From Siphonodentalium dalli (lineage: Eukaryota; Mollusca; Scaphopoda; Gadilida; Siphonodentaliidae), in contig CP136069.1 of NCBI GenBank assembly GCA_032622095.1, positions 43,746,194 through 43,810,193 on the forward strand: a stretch of DNA of 64,000 nucleotides. Reading direction: 5' to 3'. Both the position numbers and the translations under genes were made by a program. Below the pieces are notes generated by a model. That model searched no databases. It saw only the letters and a list, made by a program, of their open reading frames with translations, and was not told the DNA's origin. Shown here piece by piece: positions 47,346 through 58,329 of the stretch. The first letter of the stretch is position 1. Every line of letters begins with the position of its first letter.

Positions 47346-48166
47346 ATTATTCTTTCATTGTGGATGTCCCTCATGGTAGGATTTGTCCAACTGGGCTGGA
47401 TGTTATGATGACCACCATCTATTGTTGGGTAGTGATTGATAAGGGATTATCACTGGAGTGACCCAGATTTTTACCCTGGCCAACCTACCCTACTAGTAAG
47501 TATCCTTGGCTGATTGCTTCCAATAAGATTGACATGACCCACATGCTTAACTCACCATTTGCCTTGCCATGTCAGAATCTGGCTAGCATTTACAATTATA
47601 TTATGTAGGCAACTCATAAATATGGTTCCTTTTCAATACATTCCTCCGATATTTTCATATATTGTTCTTGTTCATCATCTTTGGACTATTGAGCAAATGT
47701 TACTATTTTTTCTATTGATGTTTGGAGATTGGGTATACTGGGTTACAGCGCAAGAGATTGCCTTTCTAAATCTTGAATTAAAGTTCAATTTAAAATTTCA
47801 AAAGCAATCCAGCATGATTTATACTGCTGGAATAGTTAATAAATTATGTAGGTTTATATTTATGCTCCAAAAAATTACCAGAACACTGGATTTTACACCC
47901 TCAATATTTTGAAACATTTGGCTTCCGGAAGACACATAGAACTTTGTTTGTTGGGCAAAGTTGGCATACTAATAATAGGGTCGGTCGGGTAACCCTAAAC
48001 ACAGGTATTTTTTTGTTTGGCCTAACAATGACCAGATTTCTTGCAGAGAATCAGGGTTTTTGTCTATATTATCTGGAAAGTGCATGGGCTTCTTGTATTT
48101 TGTTCGCCCACTGTGGATAAGCTAAAAATATTGGCAGAAAAGAGACAATTTTCATAACATACTAAC
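47346..48166. other. Intronic sequence, no feature recognised
   Basis: A 117-codon plus-strand frame (47559-47912) is hydrophobic and AT-driven and I regard it as non-coding. Confidence 0.45.
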
Positions 48167-48436
48167 CATATGGTTGACTCGGAGGTGTTAAAGATGATGA
48201 TGAAATTGAATCCACAGCTGGCATGTCTGCAACACTCTGCTCCGAAGTGGCCGAACGTTCTTTAACGCCATTGTTTGAGTTTGCCGAGTCTGGCCGGGCC
48301 CATACCTGGCCTGCTTCCAGGAATAGGAATATTTCACTCCGTAACTCCGACAAAACCTCATCGTCCTCAATGTCCGTCCCGTCGCACTCCAGAACTATTT
48401 TGCAGCCATCTGACTTGACCATAAGTTTTTCTGCCG
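48167..48436 (-). CDS. CIDE-N-like gene, exon 2
   Basis: 270 bp. The acceptor gttttttttcag ends at 48437, and the donor is ATG|GTTAGT (48161-48166). It begins by completing a codon with CG, then reads AEKLMVKSDGCKIVLECDGT, DIEDDEVLSELRSEIFLFLE and AGQVWARP. The motif L-x-x-DGT-x-(V/I)-x-D-D-E-x, about 10 residues, then F-x-x-L-x-x-G-x-x-W, is that of the second half of a CIDE-N (ubiquitin-like) interaction domain, as in DFF/CIDE proteins and a large set of uncharacterised animal proteins. A serine-rich linker follows. It ends with a 1-nt overhang that matches exon 3. Confidence 0.75.
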
Positions 48437-48583
48437 CTGAAAAAAAAACAACAGCAACATGAAGCTAGTTTATGTGTTAGCACTTACAAAATTTGGACAG
48501 ACAAAACTGTTCAGACCAAATAGTTATCAACTTAGAATCATGCAGTTTGACATCCAATATTTGTCAAATACCTGAGATATTAC

Positions 48584-48727
48584 CTATTATTCGTTTCCGC
48601 GTTCCGTATAATACACATTCAGCGTGCCGCCTCAGGCCCGTTTTAAACGTCAAACTAACGACGCGCCGTGCTGGCTCGACGAAAGTTTGACAATAGCGTG
48701 TCCGACTCGCTTTCTGACACGTGCTAA
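48584..48727 (-). CDS. CIDE-N-like gene, probable exon 1 or upstream exon
   Basis: The donor ATAG|GTAATA (48578-48583) leaves one G that completes a GCG codon with exon 2. The open frame before it contains VEPARRVVSLTFKTGLRRHA and ECVLYGTRKRII, which fits the first half of the CIDE-N domain ahead of AAEKLMV. The frame has no ATG: it is closed by a TGA just upstream of 48746, so an acceptor (atacttag near 48730, or acgtgtcag) and a further upstream start exon are needed, or the start is non-canonical. CpG density is high here, which suits a 5' region. The upper boundary is uncertain. Confidence 0.45.
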
Positions 48728-48749
48728 GTATAAAGACAATGTGCACTCA

Positions 48750-50870
48750 AGATGTCTTTTTCTCAAACCCATACACAATCCGAGAAACTGAAACACGCTT
48801 CAAAAGTTTGATTGCAAAAAAATATCTCGGTTTCTCGTGAAAAGTATCATATTCGATAACAAAAACAATTTAAATCATAATAGCACATCATGTCACCGAT
48901 TAAGGGCCAGAAGTCCACATTTCGGTTGTTTGTGAAAACTAAATATTTATATATTAAAAGGGCTCTATGTCATCATACTTGGTTATTTTTTCGTTCAGAC
49001 TGTTGAGACCAAATAGTTATCAACTTTAAGTTATAATCATGTCCGACTTCCAATATATGCCAAATGTCTAAGATATATGCCTCCGAATGACAAGTTTTTA
49101 TCCACTTCGAAAGTTAAACCGACCCGCTCTAAATATGTAACCGAGATGTTTCTGTAGCCGAATTGTACGATAAGCGAGAATGCCACAAAACTTGGTTCCC
49201 GCGAGTTATATCGGGCCGATGTACGTGTTAAATTGGGTGATGATGCAGGCTCCCATAGAAGTAACTCGCTGCCGATATGTGATTATCGCATTTCTCGACT
49301 GGGTGCCAGTGGGTGGTATGGTAAAATGCAATATTATTTAATTTGGCCCAATTTTCCACTCCCTACTATTATTCCGCCCCTTACTATTATTTGGAACACT
49401 AGAGTAACTCAGTTGGAAATAGGCTGGCATAACCCAAAATCGAACTTGACCTGTCTTTAGTGCTAGTAAACCTGCATACCAAATTTAATTTCATTCAGTA
49501 CACATTTAGTGCAACCTCAGACGAGACGGTTTTAATCTTCGGTCAGCTGTCAAACCGTGGCTGTCAAACCAAAGACTATCCTCACACAGCTCGGTCGTCG
49601 TACGATAAAACCAAGGTCGAGAATAGACATGACCCGATCATTGACATCATTTCTATTCACTTGTGCTATTTGCGAGTTGAGAATAACTGATGTGTATTTA
49701 GATTTTAATATATAGAGGTATTTATTATTATTATCCCAACATATCCTATCACATACATGTATGATATATGGACATACGGTGGTCTAATATTAACGTAGTA
49801 ACAACCGTGGTCAAATCCACAGGCAGGCGACATTTTTTGACGTGACATCTGCGCAGATAGCGCAGTCCAAATCTAACCGATGCTTGACGCAACTAAATCA
49901 AGCAGTGTCTGATAACGTCGGTCAGGCTCAGTTATCTGTCGTCATCATGCGCAGTAAATTACCTCGGTCAAGACCGAACGAAAACAGATGTCATGTGAGG
50001 TTGCACTTTATCAGGGTATTTTTTTTTCGGTTTCGCATCGCAATATGCGATCCAATATCAAGTGGATGCGATTCATTTCCCGACAAGTGAATCGCACGTG
50101 CGAATCATCATTCCTTCCGAGATTTTCATCACTCGTCGTGTTTTATTATCAATCAAATAAATTATTATGATCGTCAGATGTACAGACGTCCAAAAATAAC
50201 CAAAATGTGTGTAGCCCCCCCGAGTTTATCCGCTGCGTTTTCAATGTAACTATCACATCTCATCGAATTGCGCTCGACATTACGAAAATTGCTAGGATTA
50301 GAAATAGAATTATCCCTCTTTGATAAACTGTTGTCAAATAATGCGATCGTCCGATGATAGTCCCCTAAAAAATTAAGCGCGGTTTTAAACTCGAAACGAA
50401 ACGTATTTGAGCGTGAAAACGTGCAAGAGACTTTATTTCTGCTCAGAAAATATAGGCACGGACATATTGCAAATGGATGACATTCACATGAAGTTACTTT
50501 TCAATTAAGTATGTTATTTGAACTTGACGTGTGCCAAATTATAATTTATATATCATCTTTCGTATGAATGTCACCTATTTTCGGTGTATACACCAGGTAA
50601 CAACAGTGATTCTACAATTGAATTACCATATTATGATTCTAGTATTAGACTGTTGTATGTTAACCCGATATTTGGTTGATCTCTCAGCAATAACTATAAA
50701 TTGCATAGTAATTAGAATAAACAGACAAAATAGTTTACAGAAATGGTTAGAACTGGAAGGAAAATTGAAAAATAGAAGGGCCATGCAGGTCTGCCACATC
50801 CAGAATTCAATTTCAACAGCACTTAATTAATGACAGATCACTGAGACCAGTGAAAATAGACTGATCAGTT
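48750..50870. other. 5' flank of the minus-strand gene; no feature secured
   Basis: The first coding exon and promoter may lie here, but I could not place them. The segment at about 49440-49500 is a copy of the dispersed block at 41700. Several phrases near 48530-48560 and 49005-49060 (ccaaatagttatcaac, catccaatatttg/cttccaatatatg) repeat, suggesting a local duplication about 480 bp apart. Confidence 0.4.
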
Positions 50871-50877
50871 TGTTCCA

Positions 50878-52208
50878 TGCCTGCGTCACAGGGGGCAGGA
50901 ATCGTTTATAGTGGATAATTATAATATTCTTGGTAAAGGGACACGGCATTTAAAAATGGTAGCTTCAGGATAAAAATTGCCTTTAAAAAAATAAAAATAT
51001 TATTGACCATTTGTCATCATCCATCATTCCCCAAGAGACTACTCTACGCGTAGAAACAAACCCCGTCCCGATCGGACATATAATTCCAGAGATATTCATC
51101 ATTAAATCCAGATCAATTCCAAAACTTTTCATTGAAAGACTTACATGTAAGTTGTCACAAAACAGAATTTCAGAAAGGCCAAATTTGATCCAAAACACCC
51201 ACATTCCGCCAGATTCCACTACGATAAAAACATCTTTTATACACACCATTTCGTTTACTAAGATCTAACATTGGTTGAATCACGTCTGTACTTTGACAAT
51301 GACTGACATGCTCAAATTCGGTTTTTATTTGACTTTGAAACATGTTTTGTCGCTCAAATGTGACAGTGTACACAGTTTGAATTTTTGATAATACTCTCAG
51401 AATGTGTAACATGCGACGTGATTGGCTTATATTATTTTAAAGATTTTTCATGAAAGTAAAATAGCAAACTATGAGAATTAGGTAAATACTAACAACTATT
51501 ATTTAAATCTTATTTTTGTTTTGATGTTATTTGTGTTATTTTATTTTTGGAAGGGCTCTAAAGGGGTTTTTTTTTCATCAATTTTCACAGGCCAGGAACA
51601 TGCGGTAATTTGGATTTCCCCAATTACATCGATTTCACGTCGACCAATGAAAATGGGTATATCGACAGGCATGGAATAGGTACTGGGATCAAGGTCAAGT
51701 GATCTCCACAGTAAATATTGATTATTTTCCGGCCAAGTTTGAGCGACAAAAACATGTCAAACTCAAATAAAAACCGAATTGGAGCATGTCAGTCATTGTC
51801 AAAGCACAGACGTGATTCGACCCAAGTTAGATCTTAGTAAACGAAATGGTGTGTTGAAAAGATGTTTTTATCGTGGCGGAAAGTCGGTGTTTTTGAATAA
51901 ATTTGGTATTAATGAAATTCTGTTGGTGACAACTTAAGTCTTTCGATGAAAAGTTTGGAATTTATCTGGATTTAATGACGAATATCTCTGGAATTATATG
52001 TCCGATCGGGACGGGGTTTGTTTATACGCGTAGAGTAGCCTATTGGGGTATGATGCATGATGATGATGACAAATGGTGAATAATATTTTTTATTTTTTTA
52101 AAGGAAATTTTCATCCTGAAGCTACCATTTTTAAATGCTGTGTCCCTTTACCAAGAATATTATAATTATCCATAATAAACAATTCCTGCCCCCTGTGGCC
52201 TGCGTGCA
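50878..52208. mobile_element. Large foldback element, ~475-bp arms
   Basis: The left arm (about 50878-51358) and right arm (about 51737-52208) are near-complete inverted copies: ctgcgtcacagggggcagga, ataattataatattcttggt and aaagggacacggcattt on the left return inverted on the right, as do cccgtcccgatcggacatat and atgactgacatgctcaaat further in. The unpaired centre is about 380 bp. Arms differ by scattered substitutions and small indels. The left arm has an 88-codon minus-strand frame that is broken in the right arm, so coding use is unlikely. Confidence 0.9.
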
Positions 52209-52214
52209 TCTGGG

Positions 52215-53300
52215 CTAAGGGGAGTCACTCTACAATGTTCTATATAAGACTATAACTTGTATAACATAATTATCCCGGCCCAGAAACTGCTAATTAATTT
52301 CAAGCAACTGCTGACCAATATTTTAGGATTGAAAAAAAAACGCTAATCAATATTTTCAAAACAAAAAATACCCTGCTTTAATATATACTAATAATAAACC
52401 AAATCAATGTACAACTCACCTTTTTCTTTCAAAGAACTCAAAGTTGTATCACACACTACAAACTTCTTGAGGCTGCGGTCACAGTTCCGGACTTTAAATA
52501 TACCCATGTTCAACTTCTCGAGAAATAAGGATTTTTTAGAATTAGACAATTTATCAGGTATTTATCAACTTGCAAGGCAACGTACGTGCATCTAAAAAAT
52601 AAGCTTGTGTTCGAGGATAAAAGCCCCATTTAAGAGGGAGTTTTTAAATATCTTAAAATTGTAATGCTTTCTGGCTCTCGAAGACAATGATTAATAGTTT
52701 GATTACATTGTAATAGAAACTATTATTAGAAAGTCATACTAGTTACAGTACCTGTGATACCTACATGTACTATAATGACATACTAGTACTTGTTGATATG
52801 TCCCAGAAGATACATCCATGGGTTTTACACACACATGCAGAACACATTTTGCCTAATTAAAAGTAAAGATGTTGACTCTGTACTTAACACATGTACATTA
52901 TGCACAGTAGAATCAATCTGCTGTACCGTCTACAGACAATTAAAAGGAATACACCACCCCCCCCCCCCTAAACATTATACAGTTTTGTAAGCAGGTGGTG
53001 GTTACAATTTTTTGTATTGATTCCGGTTGTGACACAAAAGAGTACATCTATTAGGGTTGTATCCAGACCATAAACAAACTGTTTTAGGCCTGCCAAAATC
53101 GATTTCCTGTTTTTTCAAGCCAAAAAAATTTGAAATACATGCACGCACGCGATTTTTTATTCTTTATATAATATTTATTCTGGGGGAGATGTTTTATCAA
53201 CAAAAGAATGTGTTTTGCAGGCTTTTATAACATTGATAGAAGTTTATATAGTTGTGTACACAAGTCTTTGAGTAGGCTAGATCATTCATTCATTGAGCTT
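52215..53300. other. No gene recognised
   Basis: AT-rich, with a poly-C run of about 14 at 52957-52970. No exon or element end was supported. Confidence 0.4.
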
Positions 53301-53302
53301 CA

Positions 53303-53415
53303 GTTGGCCATTCCGATGAATGGCAACAAGCCATATTTCCAACTAAATCCTGAAAAATTTCCCATAATTCTGTTGTGGTTAACTTAAGAGGTCAATTATT
53401 GTGGGCATCACTGTA
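53303..53415. mobile_element. Right half of the hairpin MITE family
   Basis: ccgatgaatggcaacaagcc, catatttccaactaaatcc, cccataattctg and gggcatcactgta match the right arm of the copies at 17.5 and 33.8 kb. The left arm is absent. Confidence 0.8.
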
Positions 53416-53926
53416 TGCGGGTTAGCATCACTAAATTTATCCTCTGGGGACCTCATTCTGCAAATGACTGACGTCTTATTTTGTGCCTTGATCACGTGAT
53501 ATTTATTTGTAACATGTTTTAATAGATTCGCAGTGTCTAAAAGGCTGTTTAAGGCTCAATGTCTAAAAATTAGCCATGTTTTCGCTGACACTGTTCCGGA
53601 ATTAAGTCTTTGAAAGTATACGCGCATCATCGCATGAATTGTGTATTGAGCATGCAGCCGACGTAGAGTCAGACAATTAGCAGGTGACAGTATATTATGT
53701 GAGTACTTGCTATTCCAACACAGAACGATATTTACAGCCGACATGTACTTGCAACCACCAGCCTACTGCAGTGTATAAGGTTACCGGGGTAAGTGGGGGA
53801 AGCGAGTGGTCTTGCCTAGTTTGATTGTAACTCACGGCACTGAAGAAAACATTTATATTAAACCTATCTGCTTATATATACAGTAGTACATTTGTAATTG
53901 TAGTATGTATGCATATTATAATGTAG
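53416..53926. other. 3' flank of the transposase; no element end found
   Basis: I looked for a CACTA-type terminus and TTAACAC motifs matching the other side and found none. Confidence 0.45.
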
Positions 53927-56461
53927 TTACATGTACTCTTCAAGGGATTCACACATATGACTGTTTGAGTTATGAACAACATGACGGCCTGCATGAACAT
54001 ATACACTTAGAGGCCATTTAAACTGAAGATTGCAAAATGGCAGCAATTCATATCGTCCAATGGGGACAATCTGATAATGATTAGTGTGAGTGTCAAAGAA
54101 TGCTGGTTCAGTTAGTTCTATGATGAAGTATTTGCTGTTGTTGAGGACAAATATGTTATCAAGAATACAAAATGTAGGACAGTCGGTAAGTTTATCATAA
54201 CTTTTCACTAAACAACAACCTGTCCTGTATTCCAAACCATGAATATGTATATTATCAACAACGTAAGTAGCAAATTGACCCAAATCCTGAGAATTCAAAT
54301 GATTGAATCCCGGCACATTTGACGGCAGCAAAGTGCGGAAACATTCGCTCAACTGGGGATATTTTTCAATCAAGTTACACTGTGTACCTTCTGGACACAA
54401 ATCTCCTCCATATAGAAAATTCACTGGACCTGCCCCATCATACCTGATTTGCCGGTGGGCCATATATAGTTGGTGTTGTCGAGCCATAGAGAGGGGAAGG
54501 TTCTTAAAATTTCGGTATCGCTTAGCCTTGAAAAACCCATGTTTGGCCTCGAAACGCATGCACCAATGGTGTCTGAGTGGCCCATATAGTGACATCTGCC
54601 TGGGCAGATGTACTAAATAATGCAATTTGGGAGTAAATGATGCTTTGGGATATAAAGTTTTATATTCCTCCAGAAAACTTGCTACCAATATCCGCAACAA
54701 CTGGGGAGTATCCTTGGAGCAATATGAACTTGTGCATATCATCACCAACTGGATGAGCTTCAAAAGATTAATCCAATAACAGTACCCCTTGGGTATCTTA
54801 GATGAGATAATTAGTGGAATAATATTGCACAGAACTAAAATAGCTGAAGAGCTTTGCTTCACGCTGATTCCCCCTTCTGAATTCTTGGCAAAAGTTGGTT
54901 CTGGTTTGCTATTCTTGTGAAGGTAAGAATATCTGAAACCAGATATCTGTGTGTTGAGCCATTTGATTGAAAACCATTTTTCCACAACTATAACTCTGTA
55001 GAAAAAAAGGGACATCACCAAAGGAACGATTCCCTCTAAAAATATATGCATTGGGTCTTGGACCATTCCAGTTGTGATGCTGAAGTCCTTGATCTTTAGG
55101 AGACAGCTGGACTGATTTATTCCCCACATTTTGCTCCAATATTTCCTAACGGCATCGGAATATTGTTCAAGTCTACCACATTGGGCCCTGTGAAGATCTT
55201 CATCTCTGTGTGTTACTTGATGATCTACTGAAATCAGTGACAGTTTTTTGGCAGATATATCACAATTTCTACAATTCTTACGGGCAAATCCGACACCTTC
55301 CTTAAAACCACCCAGCCAATTAGAAGCTAGCGTGTCAGCTGGAACAAATACCAATGTACCTTTCAAAAATACATCTTCACCATAAAGCTTAAACGTCAGT
55401 CCCTCAGTTGACAATTTGTTAACAACAGATATGAAGTCACTGAGAAATGTATTTAATGAACCCTTTGTTCTTACGCTTTGTGTCTTAGCAATACCAATAA
55501 GTTGAATAACTTGCAACTTTGATCTATGCTCAGGTGGAATATTGCCGAGTGTATAATAAAATATTGATATTTTATGTTTCTTTGTGTGAGACCCAAGTGG
55601 ATTTGTAATCTCCAGATCATCGGTATTCAGAATCAACTGCAGTGCAGTCTTATTTTCTATGAAAAGGGGATGTGTCTGAAAAAACTCACCATCACAAAAA
55701 TCCTGCATATAATCCTCATTGGAAGAAAAATGGGGATGTTGTACATAATTCCATACCTCAGGTAGCTCTAATAAATTGTGCAGAGACTGCTCTAAAGGAA
55801 TGTAGTAACCAAAGTTCGGAACTTCAACAATTTGCCCATTTTTGGTGATGTTTCGGCGGTTTAATTCAATGGACTCTGGTGCTATATACGGAATTGAGTC
55901 ACTTTTCATATAACACTTTAATCGCTTTTTGGATGTATCTAATTGATCTAGAAAATTTTCAACTGGTATATCATCTAACAATCCATCAATATCAGCAATA
56001 CCGCGTTCTGACAACCTTTTCTTCACTGTATCTTTAAAGGCAGACAAATTGCGCTGCAATAACGTACCAGCGCTACTCACTATTTTGTTTATGCTGGTCT
56101 GCGATACATTGTGTTGACCCTCTAGTGACAATGTAAAAACTAATTCTTGGGTCTGAGCATTGAAGGGATTTGTTGCTGCATTTGCAAAGTCAGTTCCCGT
56201 ACTAATACTACTATCTTCATTGTCAACTTCCATGTTTGCATACATATCAGTCGCTTCCATCCTAGTATGCCTATGGTTTCTAGAGAAGTGTGTACGAAAA
56301 TTTCCCCATTTATTTGTGGTATAACCACAATTTTCTGCATCACATGCCACAAAAAAATTTGGGTCATCTTTGTGCATTCTGATATAATGGTTTTGGAAAA
56401 TACCAAAGTCATGTGCAGTGAAATAGCACAGATTGCAAATAAATGGATGATTTGGTTCCAT
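53927..56461 (-). CDS. EnSpm/CACTA-type transposase, intact 844-residue ORF
   Basis: A single uninterrupted frame starts at an ATG (56461) and encodes 844 residues, near the usual size for animal EnSpm transposases. Two zinc-finger-like motifs open the protein: C9/C12 with H25/H30 and C40/C45 with H58/H63. Later come WLGGFKEGVGFARKNCRNCD (around residue 390), QDPMHIFLEGIVP (around 470), which fits the D-x-MH-x-x-x-EG signature of the DDE domain, and KLHYLVHLPRQM followed by WCMRFEAKHGFFKAKRYR (around 620-645), carrying the likely catalytic glutamate. The protein should cut and join DNA at CACTA termini. It has no stops or frameshifts, so the copy is young or under selection. The 5' side has a matching terminus at 57577; no left terminus was found, so mobility is doubtful. 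A fragment of a close relative lies at 25993-27075. Confidence 0.92.
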   Translation of the reverse strand: MEPNHPFICNLCYFTAHDFGIFQNHYIRMHKDDPNFFVACDAENCGYTTNKWGNFRTHFSRNHRHTRMEATDMYANMEVDNEDSSISTGTDFANAATNPFNAQTQELVFTLSLEGQHNVSQTSINKIVSSAGTLLQRNLSAFKDTVKKRLSERGIADIDGLLDDIPVENFLDQLDTSKKRLKCYMKSDSIPYIAPESIELNRRNITKNGQIVEVPNFGYYIPLEQSLHNLLELPEVWNYVQHPHFSSNEDYMQDFCDGEFFQTHPLFIENKTALQLILNTDDLEITNPLGSHTKKHKISIFYYTLGNIPPEHRSKLQVIQLIGIAKTQSVRTKGSLNTFLSDFISVVNKLSTEGLTFKLYGEDVFLKGTLVFVPADTLASNWLGGFKEGVGFARKNCRNCDISAKKLSLISVDHQVTHRDEDLHRAQCGRLEQYSDAVRKYWSKMWGINQSSCLLKIKDFSITTGMVQDPMHIFLEGIVPLVMSLFFYRVIVVEKWFSIKWLNTQISGFRYSYLHKNSKPEPTFAKNSEGGISVKQSSSAILVLCNIIPLIISSKIPKGYCYWINLLKLIQLVMICTSSYCSKDTPQLLRILVASFLEEYKTLYPKASFTPKLHYLVHLPRQMSLYGPLRHHWCMRFEAKHGFFKAKRYRNFKNLPLSMARQHQLYMAHRQIRYDGAGPVNFLYGGDLCPEGTQCNLIEKYPQLSECFRTLLPSNVPGFNHLNSQDLGQFATYVVDNIHIHGLEYRTGCCLVKSYDKLTDCPTFCILDNIFVLNNSKYFIIELTEPAFFDTHTNHYQIVPIGRYELLPFCNLQFKWPLSVYVHAGRHVVHNSNSHMCESLEEYM

Positions 56462-57169
56462 CTTGGAAAAATAAACATTGCCCGCCGAGAAAGTGACAGT
56501 CAGACAGTGTCAGTGGTGGGAAATTTGTATTTATTTTATACCAGTTTATTTATTTTAAAACATAAGATAAGATTAAGATTTTTGGCATCCCAGTATAATA
56601 GTATTCACTGTATTTATATATTGCCATTATTGAATTTATTCAATTTATTGGGCGGGCCTGAGCTGCTGAGGTCAGTGAAGCTGAAAGTCAAAGTGAAATT
56701 GGCACAATGACAATTTGGAATTCAATTGGCTGCACAAGTTGGCACAACGTCAACATGACTCAGTCTGAGTCATGACAAATTAATTGACAATCAGATTCAG
56801 TGACAATCACAATCATCGTAACACAGAAAAGTCACAATCGTGACAGTCACAATCACAATGGCCGGGAATGGCAATGCCACTGCCAGTTCTCAGTTGCAAC
56901 TTCTTGAACTTGCATTTGATTTTGAACGTACGTGTTGCATTAGATTCAAACTACTAAACTAGTCTACCGTAGGTTAAAAAATACATTATCTAATTGGGTG
57001 ACAGCCTTGCAAAGTTGTATATATACCTGTTATTTGAATAATTAAAGAAATATTTGAACGCTGTGATAAAAACAATGATGGCGGCGATTTCTGAAAAGTT
57101 TCCCACCAAAAGTTTTGTGGAATTGATGCCGACTGCGCATGCGGCACGTGCCGATTCAATTTACGGAAT
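56462..57169. other. 5' non-coding part of the EnSpm element
   Basis: About 700 bp between the transposase start and the subterminal array. It has several gacaatca/gtcacaatc repeats near 56775-56860. No exon was seen. Confidence 0.4.
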
Positions 57170-57577
57170 TGGACGCGAATCATCACACCTGTGTTAAGTA
57201 CCATGAACACGTTATTGAACGTTAGTGTTCAATCCTATCGCAAAAATCTCGAAAAGTACAAATAAAACCAAAATTATATTATAATAACATTTTATTCTGC
57301 TCATGCAAACATTTCATGTCTAAGTTACTCATTAAAAATACCAATTTCGTTATACGGAGTATAGCGATGGCCACCACGGTTCGATATCTTTTAACGCCAG
57401 TATGACGTTCAGATAGGCACAGCATGCCATATTATTAACACCAACGTGATGTGGCCACTGTATGATAAATGGAGCTTAACATCAACGTGATGTATTATAA
57501 CGCATAGCATGTCAAATATGAACACATTGCCGACTTAACACGTTCGGATTCTTAACACATGGATTTACAGTGTAGTG
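57170..57577. mobile_element. EnSpm/CACTA terminus with subterminal motifs
   Basis: The element ends ...ggatttacagtgtagtg at 57577, which read inward begins CACTACACTGTAAATCC, a CACTA-type end matching the terminus at 25079. Motifs ttaacac, gtgttaa and gaacac recur between 57190 and 57560. Together with the transposase on its inner side, this is the 5' end of the element. Confidence 0.65.
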
Positions 57578-57849
57578 TTATCATACAACCATAAACATGT
57601 ATCTCGTGCATTATAGACGGGCTATTGTTATATATGCCACACAACGTAGGGCTATATATGGAACCCAAATTGCATAGGGTTATAAGGACATGGCATTCCA
57701 GAATGGGTGTGAGTTATTGTGCCAAGTAGTTGCCTGATAGTTTGCACGGAAAACGTGTTGCTTCAGAAGTCTGCATTTGGCGTTATTGTTCTCGTTTTAC
57801 AAAGGAGAACATTTATCGTAATTCATCGACTTAAATACATGTCGGCTTG

Positions 57850-58325
57850 TCACATAAAGTACATACAAATTCTTGGCGGAAGTAAGTGGGTCATCATTGA
57901 TATTAGTAGTTTGTTGAAGTTGTTGCATAGTATGATACATTGCACTTCCTTTTCAGAATAAATCATTATGCTACCTTTTACCCGCAACCCGATAATACAA
58001 TCTTGGTATTCAGGCAAGGCTTCACATAGTATGTGTCCATGACACAGTTCCAGACACTGCCAAATATTTATCAGGTGGCGATAACAAAGACTACTTGACA
58101 TTCTTCTATTTTTTCGTGAATGGTCGAGTGCAGAATCTACATGCTGTTTCAAAAACACTGAATTATGTTTGCCATTGGGTCGAATGTTACGTGATACGGT
58201 CCGTGAATGTTGACGTTCGCTTAGAGTTAGTTTCTTATCTCTTGCTAGTATGTTAGCATGAGGAAGTGGATACCTGTATGCTCTTCCATGCAGACAATGC
58301 AGCACGCTTCGGTCGGAAGCAAGTT
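57850..58325 (-). CDS. Unrecognised open frame of about 158 codons
   Basis: The frame follows a TAA and opens with CTT near 58323 rather than an ATG; it continues to 57850. The first 100 or so residues are basic and of mixed composition (LARDKKLTLSERQHSRTVSR, VDSALDHSRKNRRMSSSL). A possible donor, CGG|GTAAAA, near 57980 could end an exon at GLR. I know no match. It lies just outside the EnSpm terminus and may be chance. Confidence 0.2.
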
Positions 58326-58329
58326 ATTG

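Noticed and set aside
47559-47912. 117-codon hydrophobic plus-strand frame
   Set aside because: Its hydrophobicity follows from T-rich sequence; no family or splice support.
55574-55765. Plus-strand frame
   Set aside because: Antisense shadow of the EnSpm transposase.
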